Shown in pieces: positions 14,648 to 23,695 of a DNA stretch of 27,349 nucleotides (positions are counted from its first letter, which is position 1; each line of letters opens with the position of its first letter). Position numbers and translations under genes: made by a program. Source of the DNA: Acidimicrobiia bacterium. Lineage in GTDB: Bacteria > Actinomycetota > Acidimicrobiia > IMCC26256 > JAENVU01. Below the pieces are notes generated by a model, which had not been told where the DNA came from, ran no database searches, and worked only from the letters and a program-made list of their open reading frames with translations. Location: assembly GCA_025357995.1 (NCBI GenBank), contig JANYLF010000020.1, forward strand, positions 1 to 27,349, given 5' to 3'.

Positions 14648-16923
14648 CGGTATTGCGCGCCTGTCGACTCGACGGGTGCAAGTTCGTCGGTGACGGCCAC
14701 GAGCTGCGACGAGGGTCGGGCAAGGAGGAAGCCTTGCACTGCGTCGCGGCCGAGGTTCGTGAGGACTTCGAGCTGAGCCTGGGTCTCGACGCCCTCCGCG
14801 ATGACCCGTAACCCGAGGTCGTGCGCCATGTGGATGATGGCGCGAACCAAGGTTTCGTCGCTCGGATTCCGACCGAGGCCCGAGACGAAGATCTGATCGA
14901 TCTTGATCCAGTCGATCTCGAGGCGGGTGAGGTAGGCCAGGCTCGAGTAACCGGTGCCGAAGTCGTCGATGGCCATCTGGAAGCCGGCGGCACCGAGCGC
15001 TTCGAGGTTGAGGTCGACGGTCGGGTCCGGTTCCACCAAGGCGCTCTCGGTGAGCTCGAGGATCATCCGTTCGGGGGCGAGGCCCGTCCGACGGCACGCC
15101 TCCAGCACGTGATCGGCGAAGTTGGGATCAGCGAGCTGACGAGGTGACACGTTCACGCTGATCGCGAGGTCGGAAGCGCCGATCGATGCCAGCTCACGCG
15201 CGGCGGTCTCGACGACCCACTCGCCAATGGGCAGAATCGCGTGCGAGGCCTCGGCGATAGGGATGAAATCCAGTGGCGCGACGACCGAGCCGTCGGCGCG
15301 GTGCCAACGGAGCAGGGCTTCCGATGCGATCGGTCGGCGCGTGACCGTGTCGAAGATCGGCTGGAAGACGAGTCGGAGTTCCCCGTCGCTGATGGCCGTT
15401 CGCAGCGCGTTCTTGATCTCGAGCCGCGCGATCGCGTGTTGGTGCATGGTGGGCTCGAAGATCGAAATGCGACGCGCTTCGGATTGCTTTGCCTCGTACA
15501 TCGCGAGGTCGGCATCGCGGAGCACAGACTCCACATCGCCCACACTGCGCTCGGCATCGGGAACCACACCCACGCTCGCGGTGAGATGAACGTCGGTCGC
15601 GCCAAGCGAAAACGATTCGTCGAACAGTCCGACCAGTCGTTCCGCGGCTTCGATGGCGTCGTCGATGCCGCGGATTCCTTCGAGCACCACCACGAACTCG
15701 TCGCCGCCGAGTCGTGCAACGCACTCCTCGGCCCGCGCGAATCGGCGCAGGCGATCGGCGACGGTGCGCAGGAGTTGATCGCCGACTGCGTGACCGAGGC
15801 TGTCGTTGACGATCTTGAAGTCGTCGAGATCGAGGAAGAGCACCGAACACGATTCGTGATTGCGTGCCGCGCGCCGGGTGGCGAGTTCCAGACAATCCAA
15901 CAGCGACGCTCGGTTGGCGAGCCCGGTGAGCGAGTCGTGGGTCGCGCGGAATGCCAACGCGGTCTCGGCATCCCGGTTGCGATGACTCGAGATGGTGAAG
16001 CGAACGGCGGTGGCGAGCACGAGCAGCAGTCCGACGGGAACGAGGAGGTCGCCCACGGCGTCGAGGTCTTCGGGCGCCAGGAGGATGAGGAGGAACGGGG
16101 TGACGAGCGCGAGACCGAGCGCGACGACTCGTACCCGATCGTGATCCCGTACCGTCGGTTCGGGATTCGCGATCAGGTAGCGCATCCCCGGGTGGACGGC
16201 CGCGGCCGCGAGCCCGGCATACGCCATGAGCCACGACACGTCGAGCGCGTCGCTCACCCAACCGGACGTCGGCATCGCGAGAAGGGCGTACAGGCCGTCG
16301 GCGACGAACATCGTTGTGAACGCGGCGGAGATCAGCAGCCACGGCGCGGTCCGGCGGATATCGCCGCGACCGAGTCGCCACACGAGGATGAGCACCATCA
16401 CGTCGAGCGGTGGGTACAACACCGTCGGGAGCCAGTCCCAGGCGCCGAGCCCGCCGCCCGCCAGTTGCGGATGAACAACGAGCACCCACAGCGCGAGCCA
16501 GCCGGCCAGCGCGTAGATCGCGCCGTCGAGCAGGAGTGTGGTGTCGCGTTTGCTGGCGCGGCCTCCGAGGAACCACACCGCGGCCAGGAGATAGGCGGGA
16601 TACGTCAGCAGATAACACGCGTCGACGAGGTGACCGAACACCTTCGGGTCGACGGGCAGCAGGCCCTCGCTGTCCCACAGGAAGTCGGCCAGGACCGACG
16701 TCATGATGCCGAGGGCGAGCAGACGCCACGCCGATGCAGACTGCGGGCGGTAGCAACGGACTCCGAAGAGCACGGCCACGGCAGCGCCGAACCCTGGGAG
16801 TTCGTACGTGAGCAGTGTGCGCCATCCGGGCGGTTGCATCGTGCAGAGGAGCCCAGCCGCGAGCACGACAGTGAGGACTGCCACGGAACGCCAGATTGGT
16901 TGCCGATGGCGCCCGTCACTCAT
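14644..16923 (-). CDS. Membrane-anchored GGDEF-EAL protein (c-di-GMP synthesis/breakdown)
   Basis: The ATG at 16923 follows CAGGAGAGGAG and gives 759 residues. The first ~320 residues hold about nine membrane helices, an integral sensory part. The GGDEF domain starts with THDSLTGLANR, has LFLDLDDFKIVND and an intact RLGGDEF (about residues 404-410). The EAL domain has SEALLRW (E535), NVSPRQL, LELTESA, DDFGTGYSS (about 653-661), IKIDQIFV, and VIAEGVET, all catalytic acids present. So both cyclase and phosphodiesterase activities are possible, although in such fusions one domain is often regulatory. It follows the pilin operon on the same strand with a 94-bp gap, fitting c-di-GMP control of pili or attachment; that link is inference. 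Confidence 0.93.
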   Translation of the reverse strand: MSDGRHRQPIWRSVAVLTVVLAAGLLCTMQPPGWRTLLTYELPGFGAAVAVLFGVRCYRPQSASAWRLLALGIMTSVLADFLWDSEGLLPVDPKVFGHLVDACYLLTYPAYLLAAVWFLGGRASKRDTTLLLDGAIYALAGWLALWVLVVHPQLAGGGLGAWDWLPTVLYPPLDVMVLILVWRLGRGDIRRTAPWLLISAAFTTMFVADGLYALLAMPTSGWVSDALDVSWLMAYAGLAAAAVHPGMRYLIANPEPTVRDHDRVRVVALGLALVTPFLLILLAPEDLDAVGDLLVPVGLLLVLATAVRFTISSHRNRDAETALAFRATHDSLTGLANRASLLDCLELATRRAARNHESCSVLFLDLDDFKIVNDSLGHAVGDQLLRTVADRLRRFARAEECVARLGGDEFVVVLEGIRGIDDAIEAAERLVGLFDESFSLGATDVHLTASVGVVPDAERSVGDVESVLRDADLAMYEAKQSEARRISIFEPTMHQHAIARLEIKNALRTAISDGELRLVFQPIFDTVTRRPIASEALLRWHRADGSVVAPLDFIPIAEASHAILPIGEWVVETAARELASIGASDLAISVNVSPRQLADPNFADHVLEACRRTGLAPERMILELTESALVEPDPTVDLNLEALGAAGFQMAIDDFGTGYSSLAYLTRLEIDWIKIDQIFVSGLGRNPSDETLVRAIIHMAHDLGLRVIAEGVETQAQLEVLTNLGRDAVQGFLLARPSSQLVAVTDELAPVESTGAQYR

Positions 16924-17017
16924 GAATGCCCACTCCTCTCCTGGAGCGGGTGGTCGACTCCTCGGCCGGGCGTCTTGAGACGTAGTTGTTTCAAGTGTGA
17001 GCCCTCGTGATGCTCGG

Positions 17018-18520
17018 TCAGGACGCGCAGGTGCTGGTCGTGACCGATCCCGGGTCGCATTCCTCCCAATCGGTGATCTGGAGAGTTTCGGCGCCGAAGC
17101 CGACGACCTGCTCCACGCGGGGGTCGTAGGCGACGTTCATGTTGTTCTTGATCTGGATGTTGTTCGCGTAGACCGCGCCGTGGAACTCGGCGTTGTTCTT
17201 GAAGGCGACCGGACCGTTGGGCGCGTACAGCAGAACGGCGGTGTTGTCACCTCCGGAAAGACTCGTCCCGGACATCGAGAAGTTGTTCTTGAATCCGATC
17301 GCGCAATCGGAGGGGTTTCCTCCGGTGGTGGTGCAACCCGAAGCGGGCGCCGCGTACCACGAGGCGAGGACGACCAGCTTGTCGGTGCTGCCGCTCGCGC
17401 CCATGCCGCCGGTGGTCATGTCGATCGGCGAGTCGGTCGCGATCACGGTGAGGTCGCCGATCACCGTCGCACCGTCGAGGCTCACGGGGTACGAGGCACC
17501 GCCGCCGGTGATGTAGAAGGTGCCCGAGAGGTTGGACTTGTTCGCGGCGATATACGTGTTGAACGCGGCGTAGTCGGTCGGGAACGTGTACGTGTGCGTG
17601 CTCGCAGTGGGATAGTTGGCGGCGTTGAAAGTGAACACCGGCATGCCCTGGGTCGCGGCGGCCGCGGTGCACGTGTTCGAGTATGTCGTGCCACTGACGC
17701 TCGACGCGATCGAGCCCCAGGCCTTCGCGTATCCGGTAATGCTGCCGCCGCCGATGTTGTACTTCGACTGGGATGGGTCGTCGGCGCATCCAGGTGTGGA
17801 CGACGACGCCTGGGCGTTGGCGCCGATCGTGGCGCCGTTGCTCATGTTGATGCCGTAGTTACTCGAGTCGTACCCGCCGGACCATGCGAATCCCTCGATG
17901 GTCGAGTTGTTGCTCATCGAGATGTAGCTCGTTGCGGCGGTCACATTGCCGCTGCCGACGGTTCCGCCGGCGGGGCAGCTCCCACTCGTGGACGCGCGGA
18001 CCGCGTCGCCGTTGTACACCTGGACGAACGTGTTGGCGAAGACGTCGCCGCACACGTTGTTGTTGTTCTTGGTCGAGACGTCAGAGAGCGAGAAGAGCGC
18101 GTACTTGAACGAGAGCGGTGGCGCCATCATCACCCGTAGCCGACGGGTCGCGGTGGTCGATGCAGCAGTTCCGGCGGTGCCGACCGCGTCGATCTGATAC
18201 CCATTCCTCGACTGGGCAGTGATGCGATATTGGTACGTGCCTTCGTTGGTCGTGCCCGTGACGGTGCCCGAGGGGACGACGCCGGCGGAGTTCTGGAGGT
18301 ACGCGATTGCCTGGTTGACCCCGGACTCTGCGATGTGCAGCGACTGGCCCCACGAGCGGTTGTGGGCGGATGCCGTCTGGTCGTGGAACGCGACGTACAT
18401 CATGCCGGTGACGAACATGGTGGCGACGAAGGCAACCAAGAGGGCCGTGACGAGGGCCGCGCCGCGCTCGTCGCGGGCTCGGCGCAATCGGTAGCGGGCA
18501 ACGAGTTGATGCATGGTCAT
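17018..18520 (-). CDS. PilX-like pilus assembly protein with beta-helix-like repeats
   Basis: The start ATG at 18520 overlaps the PilW-like gene by 4 bases (ATGA), and the protein has about 500 residues. The N-terminus RRARDERGAALVTALLVAFVATMFVTGMMYVAF is a PilX_N-type segment: basic residues, a helix, and then HIAESGVNQAIAYL. It lacks the usual Glu at position +5 of a pilin. From about residue 170 there are repeated short strands of the ISMSNNSTIEG, INMSNGATIG, SLDGATVIG and FSMSGTSLSGG type, ending in AFKNNAEFHGAVYANN, which suggests a parallel beta-helix like polymer-forming or bactofilin-like domains. It would be exported through the type IV pilus pathway. A longer frame to 19024 is rejected since it covers the PilW-like gene. 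Confidence 0.82.
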   Translation of the reverse strand: MTMHQLVARYRLRRARDERGAALVTALLVAFVATMFVTGMMYVAFHDQTASAHNRSWGQSLHIAESGVNQAIAYLQNSAGVVPSGTVTGTTNEGTYQYRITAQSRNGYQIDAVGTAGTAASTTATRRLRVMMAPPLSFKYALFSLSDVSTKNNNNVCGDVFANTFVQVYNGDAVRASTSGSCPAGGTVGSGNVTAATSYISMSNNSTIEGFAWSGGYDSSNYGINMSNGATIGANAQASSSTPGCADDPSQSKYNIGGGSITGYAKAWGSIASSVSGTTYSNTCTAAAATQGMPVFTFNAANYPTASTHTYTFPTDYAAFNTYIAANKSNLSGTFYITGGGASYPVSLDGATVIGDLTVIATDSPIDMTTGGMGASGSTDKLVVLASWYAAPASGCTTTGGNPSDCAIGFKNNFSMSGTSLSGGDNTAVLLYAPNGPVAFKNNAEFHGAVYANNIQIKNNMNVAYDPRVEQVVGFGAETLQITDWEECDPGSVTTSTCAS

Positions 18521-19071
18521 CCTGTCAATGCGGCCGTGCGGTTCCGAAGGTTGACCTCGGAATCGAGAACAAGTGTGGTGGCGGGATGGCGGGCCGGTGT
18601 GACCTGGAGGTTGATGTCCACCCACTGCACGCCGGTCGAGGTGCCGCCAGTTACGTAGGCAAAGATGCTCGTGGTCGCGAGGTTCTTCAGGGCGATGAAG
18701 GCCGAACCGGAACCGATCTGCTTGGTGAGGGTGGTGCCCGTGGCGGAGTAGACGACCTGGGTTGGGGTGCCATTGATCGCAGTTGTGAACGTGATCGACG
18801 TCGTGGTGGAGGCAGCCTCGTTCACGGTCGACGCCTGCCGGAGCTCGCGCGTCATGCGGTTGAGGACGTTGCGCATGTCGTCGAGGTTCTTCGTGCGGTC
18901 GGCCTGGAAGGCCTGTGCTCCGGACACGGTGTCGAAGGCGCTGAGGACCGACAACAGGACGAGGATCAACAGCGCGCTGGTAATCATGAGCTCCACGATC
19001 GTCACGCCGGAGTCTCCGGCGCAACGCTCAGGAACACTGGTTCTTGGCGAAGGTGATCGTGGAAGATGCAC
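18517..19071 (-). CDS. PilW-like type IV prepilin (minor pilin)
   Basis: The frame gives 184 residues from a GTG at 19071. A prepilin-type leader of about 22 residues ends at Gly, followed by VTIVELMITSALLILVLLSVLSAF, the N-methylation motif (Glu at +5) and a 20-residue helix. The rest is a small beta-rich domain (ITFTTAINGTPTQVVYSATGTTLTKQI). This matches PilW/PulJ-type minor pilins, processed by prepilin peptidase and placed at the pilus base or tip. It overlaps the preceding gene by 44 bases (19028-19071) and the next by 4. The start is weakly supported since there is no other plausible start close to the leader. Confidence 0.8.
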   Translation of the reverse strand: MHLPRSPSPRTSVPERCAGDSGVTIVELMITSALLILVLLSVLSAFDTVSGAQAFQADRTKNLDDMRNVLNRMTRELRQASTVNEAASTTTSITFTTAINGTPTQVVYSATGTTLTKQIGSGSAFIALKNLATTSIFAYVTGGTSTGVQWVDINLQVTPARHPATTLVLDSEVNLRNRTAALTG

Positions 19072-20302
19072 TGGAGTTGTTCCCTGCGGAGTCGTAGGCG
19101 GTGACGTAGTAGCGGACGGACGTGAGTGACTTGCTGGTGGAATCGGCGTAGCTCTGGCTCGCGGTGCTACCGAGGAGGACCCACGTGACGCCGTCGGTGC
19201 TGCGGTAGACGTGGTACCCCACGAGGTACGTGTCGGTCGCCGCGCTCCAGCTGAGCGTGACGTTGCGCGTGGAACCGGAACATGATGCGGACTTCGCGAA
19301 ACTCCCGGGGGTGGTCGGCACTGTGGTGTCGAGAATCAGCGACTGCGACGTCATCGAAAAGATGGTGCCGCTCGAGCCGTTCCGCTCTCGGCCGGAGATG
19401 GTCTTGGTGCCGTTGCCGCTCGTGAGCGTCCAGGCCACGGTTGGGCTCGCGCTGTACGTGACGTCGGCGCCCCACGTGGTACCGCCGTCGTTCGAGAAGT
19501 TGGCAATCGCCGAACCACACCCCGTGAGCGCCATCGTGATCGTGACGGTCGTGCTCGCGGTGTATCCACCGGATGCACCGCTGCTGCCCGCCACGCTGAA
19601 GCTGCCACATCCCCCTGACGATGTGGTCGTGGTCGTGGTGGTGGCGCTGGTTGTGGTGGTGGTGCTGGATGAGGTCGTGGTGGTGGCCGACGCTCCGAGC
19701 GATACCGTTCCGGGGCTGAACACTTGCGACTCGCGGAACATCTTCGAGCCGCCGAGCGTCGGGATCGTGTGGTACTGGACGACGACGCTCAGGCGTTTGA
19801 GGTTCTGCGTGCCGGCGATTGACGGATCGTCGACCCAGGTCACGTATTCATACACGTCGACCACAGTGGTACCGATCGTGACCGGACTCTCGAGGTGTTG
19901 CACGCCACCGTTGGTAGTATCGACTTTGAGGACTTCGTTCTGGCCGGTGCCCGTCACGTCGTAGTTCACGCCGTTGGTACTCACGTAGTAGTCGGGACTG
20001 GTGGGGTCGGTGCTGTGCACGGGCTGGGTGGCCAACGACATCGACGAGTAGTCGACGTCGCGGAGTTCCTCGATGCGCTTGTTCGCAACGGATTCCGCGA
20101 CCTGCCGAGCGCGTGACAACGCAACTGCCTTGTAGTCGACACCGATCGACAGCGCGAGCCCGCTCATGATGATGGCGATGATCGAGATCGCGACCATGAG
20201 CTCGACGAGCGTCATCCCGACCTCGCCCTGCCCGAACCGGTTTCGCCCGCGCGCGGACCGGGCCGCATGACGCTGGCGAAGACCGTTGATCGCGGACAGC
20301 AC
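19028..20302 (-). CDS. PilV-like prepilin with Thr-rich linker, Ig-like and fibronectin type III domains
   Basis: The GTG at 20302 gives 424 residues. The prepilin signature GQGEVG|MTLVELMVAISIIAIIMS gives the processing Gly and Glu at +5. A pilin-like domain (about 60-200) follows, then a Thr/Ser run (about 204-230), an Ig-like module of the type with SNDGGTTWGADVTYSASPTVAWTL (about 235-325), and a fibronectin type III-like domain with VTLSWSAATDTYLVGYHVYRSTDGVTW (about 330-422). Minor pilins with extra C-terminal domains often form pilus tips that adhere to surfaces; that role is inference. It is the first gene of the pilin operon. Confidence 0.85.
   Translation of the reverse strand: MLSAINGLRQRHAARSARGRNRFGQGEVGMTLVELMVAISIIAIIMSGLALSIGVDYKAVALSRARQVAESVANKRIEELRDVDYSSMSLATQPVHSTDPTSPDYYVSTNGVNYDVTGTGQNEVLKVDTTNGGVQHLESPVTIGTTVVDVYEYVTWVDDPSIAGTQNLKRLSVVVQYHTIPTLGGSKMFRESQVFSPGTVSLGASATTTTSSSTTTTTSATTTTTTTSSGGCGSFSVAGSSGASGGYTASTTVTITMALTGCGSAIANFSNDGGTTWGADVTYSASPTVAWTLTSGNGTKTISGRERNGSSGTIFSMTSQSLILDTTVPTTPGSFAKSASCSGSTRNVTLSWSAATDTYLVGYHVYRSTDGVTWVLLGSTASQSYADSTSKSLTSVRYYVTAYDSAGNNSSASSTITFAKNQCS
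19621..19688 (-). repeat. Low-complexity Thr/Ser linker-coding repeat
   Basis: GTGGT-type repeats on the plus strand encode a run of Thr and Ser residues on the minus strand, between the pilin domain and the Ig-like module. Such runs are prone to slippage, so linker length may vary among strains. Confidence 0.7.
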
Positions 20303-20429
20303 AGTGACGCCTCGGGTGTTCCTCGGTTGGCAGTGGACCTTTCTGATATCTCACTGACGTATCGGAGGAACGGCGGCCGAACCCGAGGGCCATTCGACCT
20401 ATATGTTCAAATGTTCGGCGCAGTCCTGC
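20303..20429. promoter_or_regulatory. Intergenic region upstream of pilin operon
   Basis: This 127-bp space lies between the end of the FAD dehydrogenase gene and the start of the pilin operon, so the operon promoter should be here. A direct repeat TGTTCAAATGTTC (20404-20416) is visible; no clear -35/-10 pair was found. Confidence 0.3.
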
Positions 20430-21884
20430 TCAGCCGGCCGCGGTGGCTCCGGCGCGGCGGCCGAAGAAGCTGCCGTCGCCGAGGGAGATGCCGCTCACGT
20501 ACCCGCCGGCCGCGATGCCCGCGGTCGTGCGACCCGCGGCGAAGAGGCCGGGGATCGGTGTCTCGGTGCCGTCGAGCACGGCGCCATCGCTGTCGGTCGC
20601 GAGACCGCCGAGGGTGAACGGCGCGTAGATCGCGTCGCGATCGACGCGCAGGTCGACCGCTCCGAGCGGTGCCACCAAGGGCGTCACGAAGGGGGCGGCT
20701 TTGTGCCATTCGGGATCCCGGCCGTCGGCTGCGTGACGGTTGTAGCCGGCGAGTGTGGTCGCGAGCGTGACCGCGGCGGTCTTGGAGAGCCCGATGTCGT
20801 GCGCGAGTTCCTCCGCGGTCTCGGCGGCCCACTGCAAACGCATGCCGACGAAGTTCGTTTCGAAGATCGCCTCACTCACGATCATGTACACCTCGCCACC
20901 CTGCTCCAAGAGCGCGCGCATGCCGATCCGGCCGGTGTAGGTGTCTTCGTTGACGAAGCGTTCGCCGCGCGCGTTCACGAGGATCGCGCGCGCCAGTCGG
21001 TGCGGCGGTCCGATCGGCAGTGCGCACTCGACTGCATCCATATTGCGCAGTGCGGCGCCGACGCCTTGACCCAACCGAATCCCTCGGCCGTCGTCGTTCG
21101 GTTGTCCGACGCGCCACGCGACGTTCGGCTGGAGTGCGGGCGGGCAGTATTGACCAAGCATGTCGTCGTTGAAGATGAACCCACCCGCCGCGAGCACAAC
21201 GCCTCGGCGCGCTCGTACCGCGCGGGTCGTGTCGTCGGTCGTGATCTCGACGCCCGCAACCACGCCGTCATGGTCGACGACGAGCCGCTTGACCCGTGCG
21301 TCGGTAAGCGCGCGTGCCTCGGTCTGAGCGCGGGCGGTGCCGAGGCAATCCATCAGGAATCCACCAGCCGTGTCCGGAAACTGCGGGTGGTGGCCGCGTG
21401 GGACAGGATCGGCGATGTCGGTGAAGGGCCACGAGTCTTCGCCGCCCGAAAACACCAATCCCGAATCGTCGAACGGTTCACGGTTGGGTTCGGCGTTGAA
21501 CTGGCCCTTGAAGGGCACGCCGTGATCGACGAGCCAGTGGTAGTGCGCGACCGAACCTTCGCAGTACGCGTGCACCTTCGTGGCGTCGGTGTGCGGTCCG
21601 CAGGCCGCGACGAGGAATCGTTCCATGTTCTCGGCCGTGTCGGAGTAGCCGCAGGCCTGCTGCGTCGGAGTCCCACCACCGAGGTAGATCAACCCGCCGG
21701 AGAGCGCCGAGGTCCCGCCCGCGACCATGGCGCGTTCGACGCCGAGCACCGATGCGCCCGCCTCCGCGGCCGCGATCGTGGCGCAGGTGCCGGCGATGCC
21801 GAGCCCCACCACCACCACGTCGACCGTTTCGACGAACGTCGTTTGCTCGGCGCGTACAGGTGCGATCGGCTCTGTATCACCCAT
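20430..21884 (-). CDS. FAD-dependent oxidoreductase (fumarate reductase/3-ketosteroid dehydrogenase-like)
   Basis: The ATG at 21884 lies 7 bases after the stop of the preceding gene, giving about 484 residues. The Rossmann FAD motif (VVVVGLGIAGTCATIAAAEAGASVLGVER), the flavoprotein GGTSALSGGLIYLGGGT segment, the GVVLAAGGFIFN motif and the C-terminal IPGLFAAGRTTAGIAAGGYVSGISLGDGSFFGRRA place it in the FAD_binding_2 family with fumarate reductase subunits and 3-ketosteroid-delta-1-dehydrogenases. It probably reduces or dehydrogenates a C-C bond; the substrate is unknown. It is the last gene of a three-gene minus operon. An upstream start at 21920 overlaps the luciferase-like gene and is less likely. 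Confidence 0.9.
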   Translation of the reverse strand: MGDTEPIAPVRAEQTTFVETVDVVVVGLGIAGTCATIAAAEAGASVLGVERAMVAGGTSALSGGLIYLGGGTPTQQACGYSDTAENMERFLVAACGPHTDATKVHAYCEGSVAHYHWLVDHGVPFKGQFNAEPNREPFDDSGLVFSGGEDSWPFTDIADPVPRGHHPQFPDTAGGFLMDCLGTARAQTEARALTDARVKRLVVDHDGVVAGVEITTDDTTRAVRARRGVVLAAGGFIFNDDMLGQYCPPALQPNVAWRVGQPNDDGRGIRLGQGVGAALRNMDAVECALPIGPPHRLARAILVNARGERFVNEDTYTGRIGMRALLEQGGEVYMIVSEAIFETNFVGMRLQWAAETAEELAHDIGLSKTAAVTLATTLAGYNRHAADGRDPEWHKAAPFVTPLVAPLGAVDLRVDRDAIYAPFTLGGLATDSDGAVLDGTETPIPGLFAAGRTTAGIAAGGYVSGISLGDGSFFGRRAGATAAG

Positions 21885-21891
21885 GCGTCGC

Positions 21892-22767
21892 TCAGAACTT
21901 CGTGATGATCGTGTCGGCAAAGCGCGTCAGTGAATCGAGTCGTACCGAGAGGTCGTCGGGGTCGCCGCCGTAGAAGTACCACGGCACGGCTTGAAGTTCG
22001 GTCACGCCGGCTTCGGCGAGGCGCCGATAGCCGTCGAGATCGAACGCGTCGGTCGCCAGCGCGTTGATCTCGAACGGCCGGTGCTCGCGGCCATACTCCC
22101 GTCGGTAGTTCCCGAGATTCTCGATGGCACCGACGATCTCCGCAGTCGTGTTCTGCACCGAGATCCAACCATCGGCCAGACGCGCGGCGCGGCGGAGACC
22201 CGGCTCGGACAAACCACCCACGTAGATCGGGACCGGAAGGTCGGGCGCGGGCGCCATCATCAGCCGGTCGAAGTCGTAGTGCTTGCCGTGGTACTCCACC
22301 CACTGGGGACCGCCACCGCCGCAGACGAGGCGCAGGATCTCGATCATCTCGTCGGCGCGTTTGCCGCGCGTGCGCATCTCGGTATGGGTCCACGCGAATT
22401 CTTCGGGGATCCAGGAAAGACCAACGCCGAGGCCGACGCGATCGCGGGAGAGCGCGGCCATCGACGACAGCTGCTTGGCCACCATCAACGGATCGCGGAT
22501 GGGGAGCTTGACCACGTTGGTGAGGAATCGAATGCGTTCGGTGACCGCGGCCATCGCACTGATCGCCACGAACGGATCGACGAACGGTGTCTCGGGTCCC
22601 CAGAACCGGTTCCCGTCCTTCGAGTACGGGTACTCGGCCGACACACGCTCGGGAAAGAACACCGAATCGGGAACGGTGATGGTGTCGAACCCGTTGGCCT
22701 CGGCCGCGACGGCCATCGGCACGAGGTGATCGGCCACGAACATCGGAAACGCGACGGTCCAACGCAT
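21892..22767 (-). CDS. F420-dependent LLM-class (luciferase-like) oxidoreductase
   Basis: The frame of 291 residues begins with MRWTVAFPMFVADHLVPMAVAAEANGFDTITVPDSVFF, the TIM-barrel start of luciferase-like monooxygenase-family proteins. It continues with RIRFLTNVVKLPIRDPLMVAKQLSSMAALSRDRVGLGVGLSWIPEEF, the family hallmark, and later VPIYVGGLSEPGLRRAARLADGW. The actinobacterial members mostly use coenzyme F420 for hydride transfer. Position between an SDR and an FAD dehydrogenase, with short gaps, suggests a redox pathway on one substrate. Confidence 0.9.
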   Translation of the reverse strand: MRWTVAFPMFVADHLVPMAVAAEANGFDTITVPDSVFFPERVSAEYPYSKDGNRFWGPETPFVDPFVAISAMAAVTERIRFLTNVVKLPIRDPLMVAKQLSSMAALSRDRVGLGVGLSWIPEEFAWTHTEMRTRGKRADEMIEILRLVCGGGGPQWVEYHGKHYDFDRLMMAPAPDLPVPIYVGGLSEPGLRRAARLADGWISVQNTTAEIVGAIENLGNYRREYGREHRPFEINALATDAFDLDGYRRLAEAGVTELQAVPWYFYGGDPDDLSVRLDSLTRFADTIITKF

Positions 22768-22783
22768 CAGGCACCTCTCACGG

Positions 22784-23569
22784 CTACAGGTCCGGGAGGC
22801 CGAGCGCGAGGTTCGCTTCTTCGAGCCCGCCGTCGATCTCGAAGATCTTGCCGGTCACGAAGCTCGCGGCCGGCGACGCGAGGTAGAGCGCGCACAGCGC
22901 GATGTCGTCGGGTTCGCCCAACCGTTTGAGCGGAGTGCCGCCGACCATCTCGTTGCGGATGCCCTCGTCGGTGAGGACCGTCTTGAGCGCGCTGGTGGCG
23001 ACCGAGCCGACCGCGATGCCGTTCACACGCACCTTGGGCGCGAGGTCGGCGGCCATCAGGCGCGTGAGGTGTGAGAGCGCGGCCTTGGCGGTGCCGTACG
23101 CGCTGAACCCGCGATCCCGCAACCGCCCGATCGCCGAGGAGATGTTCACGATCGTGCCCTCGCCCTGTTCGAGCATGTGGGGAACCGCGGCCTTGGACAA
23201 GACGAATGCGGTGGTGGTGTTGAAATGGAATGCTCGTTCGAAGTATCCGGGACTGGTGTCGAGAAAGGGTCGCGGCGGTGTGCCACCCGCGTTGTTGACG
23301 ACGATGTCGATGCGACCGAATGCCTCGATCGTCGCATCGGCGAGCGCGACGATGTTCTCGTTCTCGTTCACATCCGTGGGCACGACCAAGGCTTCTCGCC
23401 CGAACGCGCGTACGTCGGCGGCGACGGCTTCGAGTTGCTCCGCCGTTCGCGACGCCAGCACCACGTGGGCTCCGGCCTCGGCCAATGCCCGCGCGGTGGC
23501 AGCACCGATCCCGCGTCCCGCGCCGGTCACGATCGCGATCTTGCCGTCGACTCGGAATCGTTCGAGCAC
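22784..23569 (-). CDS. Short-chain dehydrogenase/reductase (SDR)
   Basis: The GTG at 23569 follows GGAGGGAGAACA, a good ribosome binding site, and gives 261 residues. The classical SDR motifs are in order: TGAGRGIG (cofactor), VVNNAGG, NISSAIG (Ser), SAYGTAKAALS (Tyr-x-x-x-Lys) and the terminal ASFVTGKIFEIDGG. It resembles FabG/2,3-dihydroxy type dehydrogenases using NAD(P)H. It is the first gene of the minus operon with the LLM protein 16 bases downstream. Longer frames to 23782 add only a non-conserved extension in the divergent promoter. Confidence 0.9.
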   Translation of the reverse strand: MLERFRVDGKIAIVTGAGRGIGAATARALAEAGAHVVLASRTAEQLEAVAADVRAFGREALVVPTDVNENENIVALADATIEAFGRIDIVVNNAGGTPPRPFLDTSPGYFERAFHFNTTTAFVLSKAAVPHMLEQGEGTIVNISSAIGRLRDRGFSAYGTAKAALSHLTRLMAADLAPKVRVNGIAVGSVATSALKTVLTDEGIRNEMVGGTPLKRLGEPDDIALCALYLASPAASFVTGKIFEIDGGLEEANLALGLPDL

Positions 23570-23661
23570 TGTTCTCCCTCCGTTGGTGGCGTGGAACGTA
23601 GCCGGACCCGGTCGGCACTCCGTTGGTTGACACCGCGCCTCGGGAGGGAGAGGAGAGAGAG

Positions 23662-23678
23662 TTGCACAGGCCGTGCAA
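23662..23678. promoter_or_regulatory. Palindrome TTGCAC-N5-GTGCAA, candidate operator
   Basis: A perfect 6-bp inverted repeat with 5-bp centre lies in the divergent space between the SDR operon (minus) and the secreted-protein gene (plus), 18 bases before the ATG at 23696. It could be an operator for either. Confidence 0.45.
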
Positions 23679-23695
23679 AATCTTGGGGGAGATTC

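Noticed and set aside
15241..17010. 589-residue plus-strand open frame
   Set aside because: Antisense to the GGDEF-EAL gene, charged low-complexity translation, no recognised domain.
19621..19688. Possible CRISPR or tandem-repeat array
   Set aside because: The repeat is a continuous codon run for Thr/Ser inside a coding frame, with no spacers or direct repeats of fixed length.
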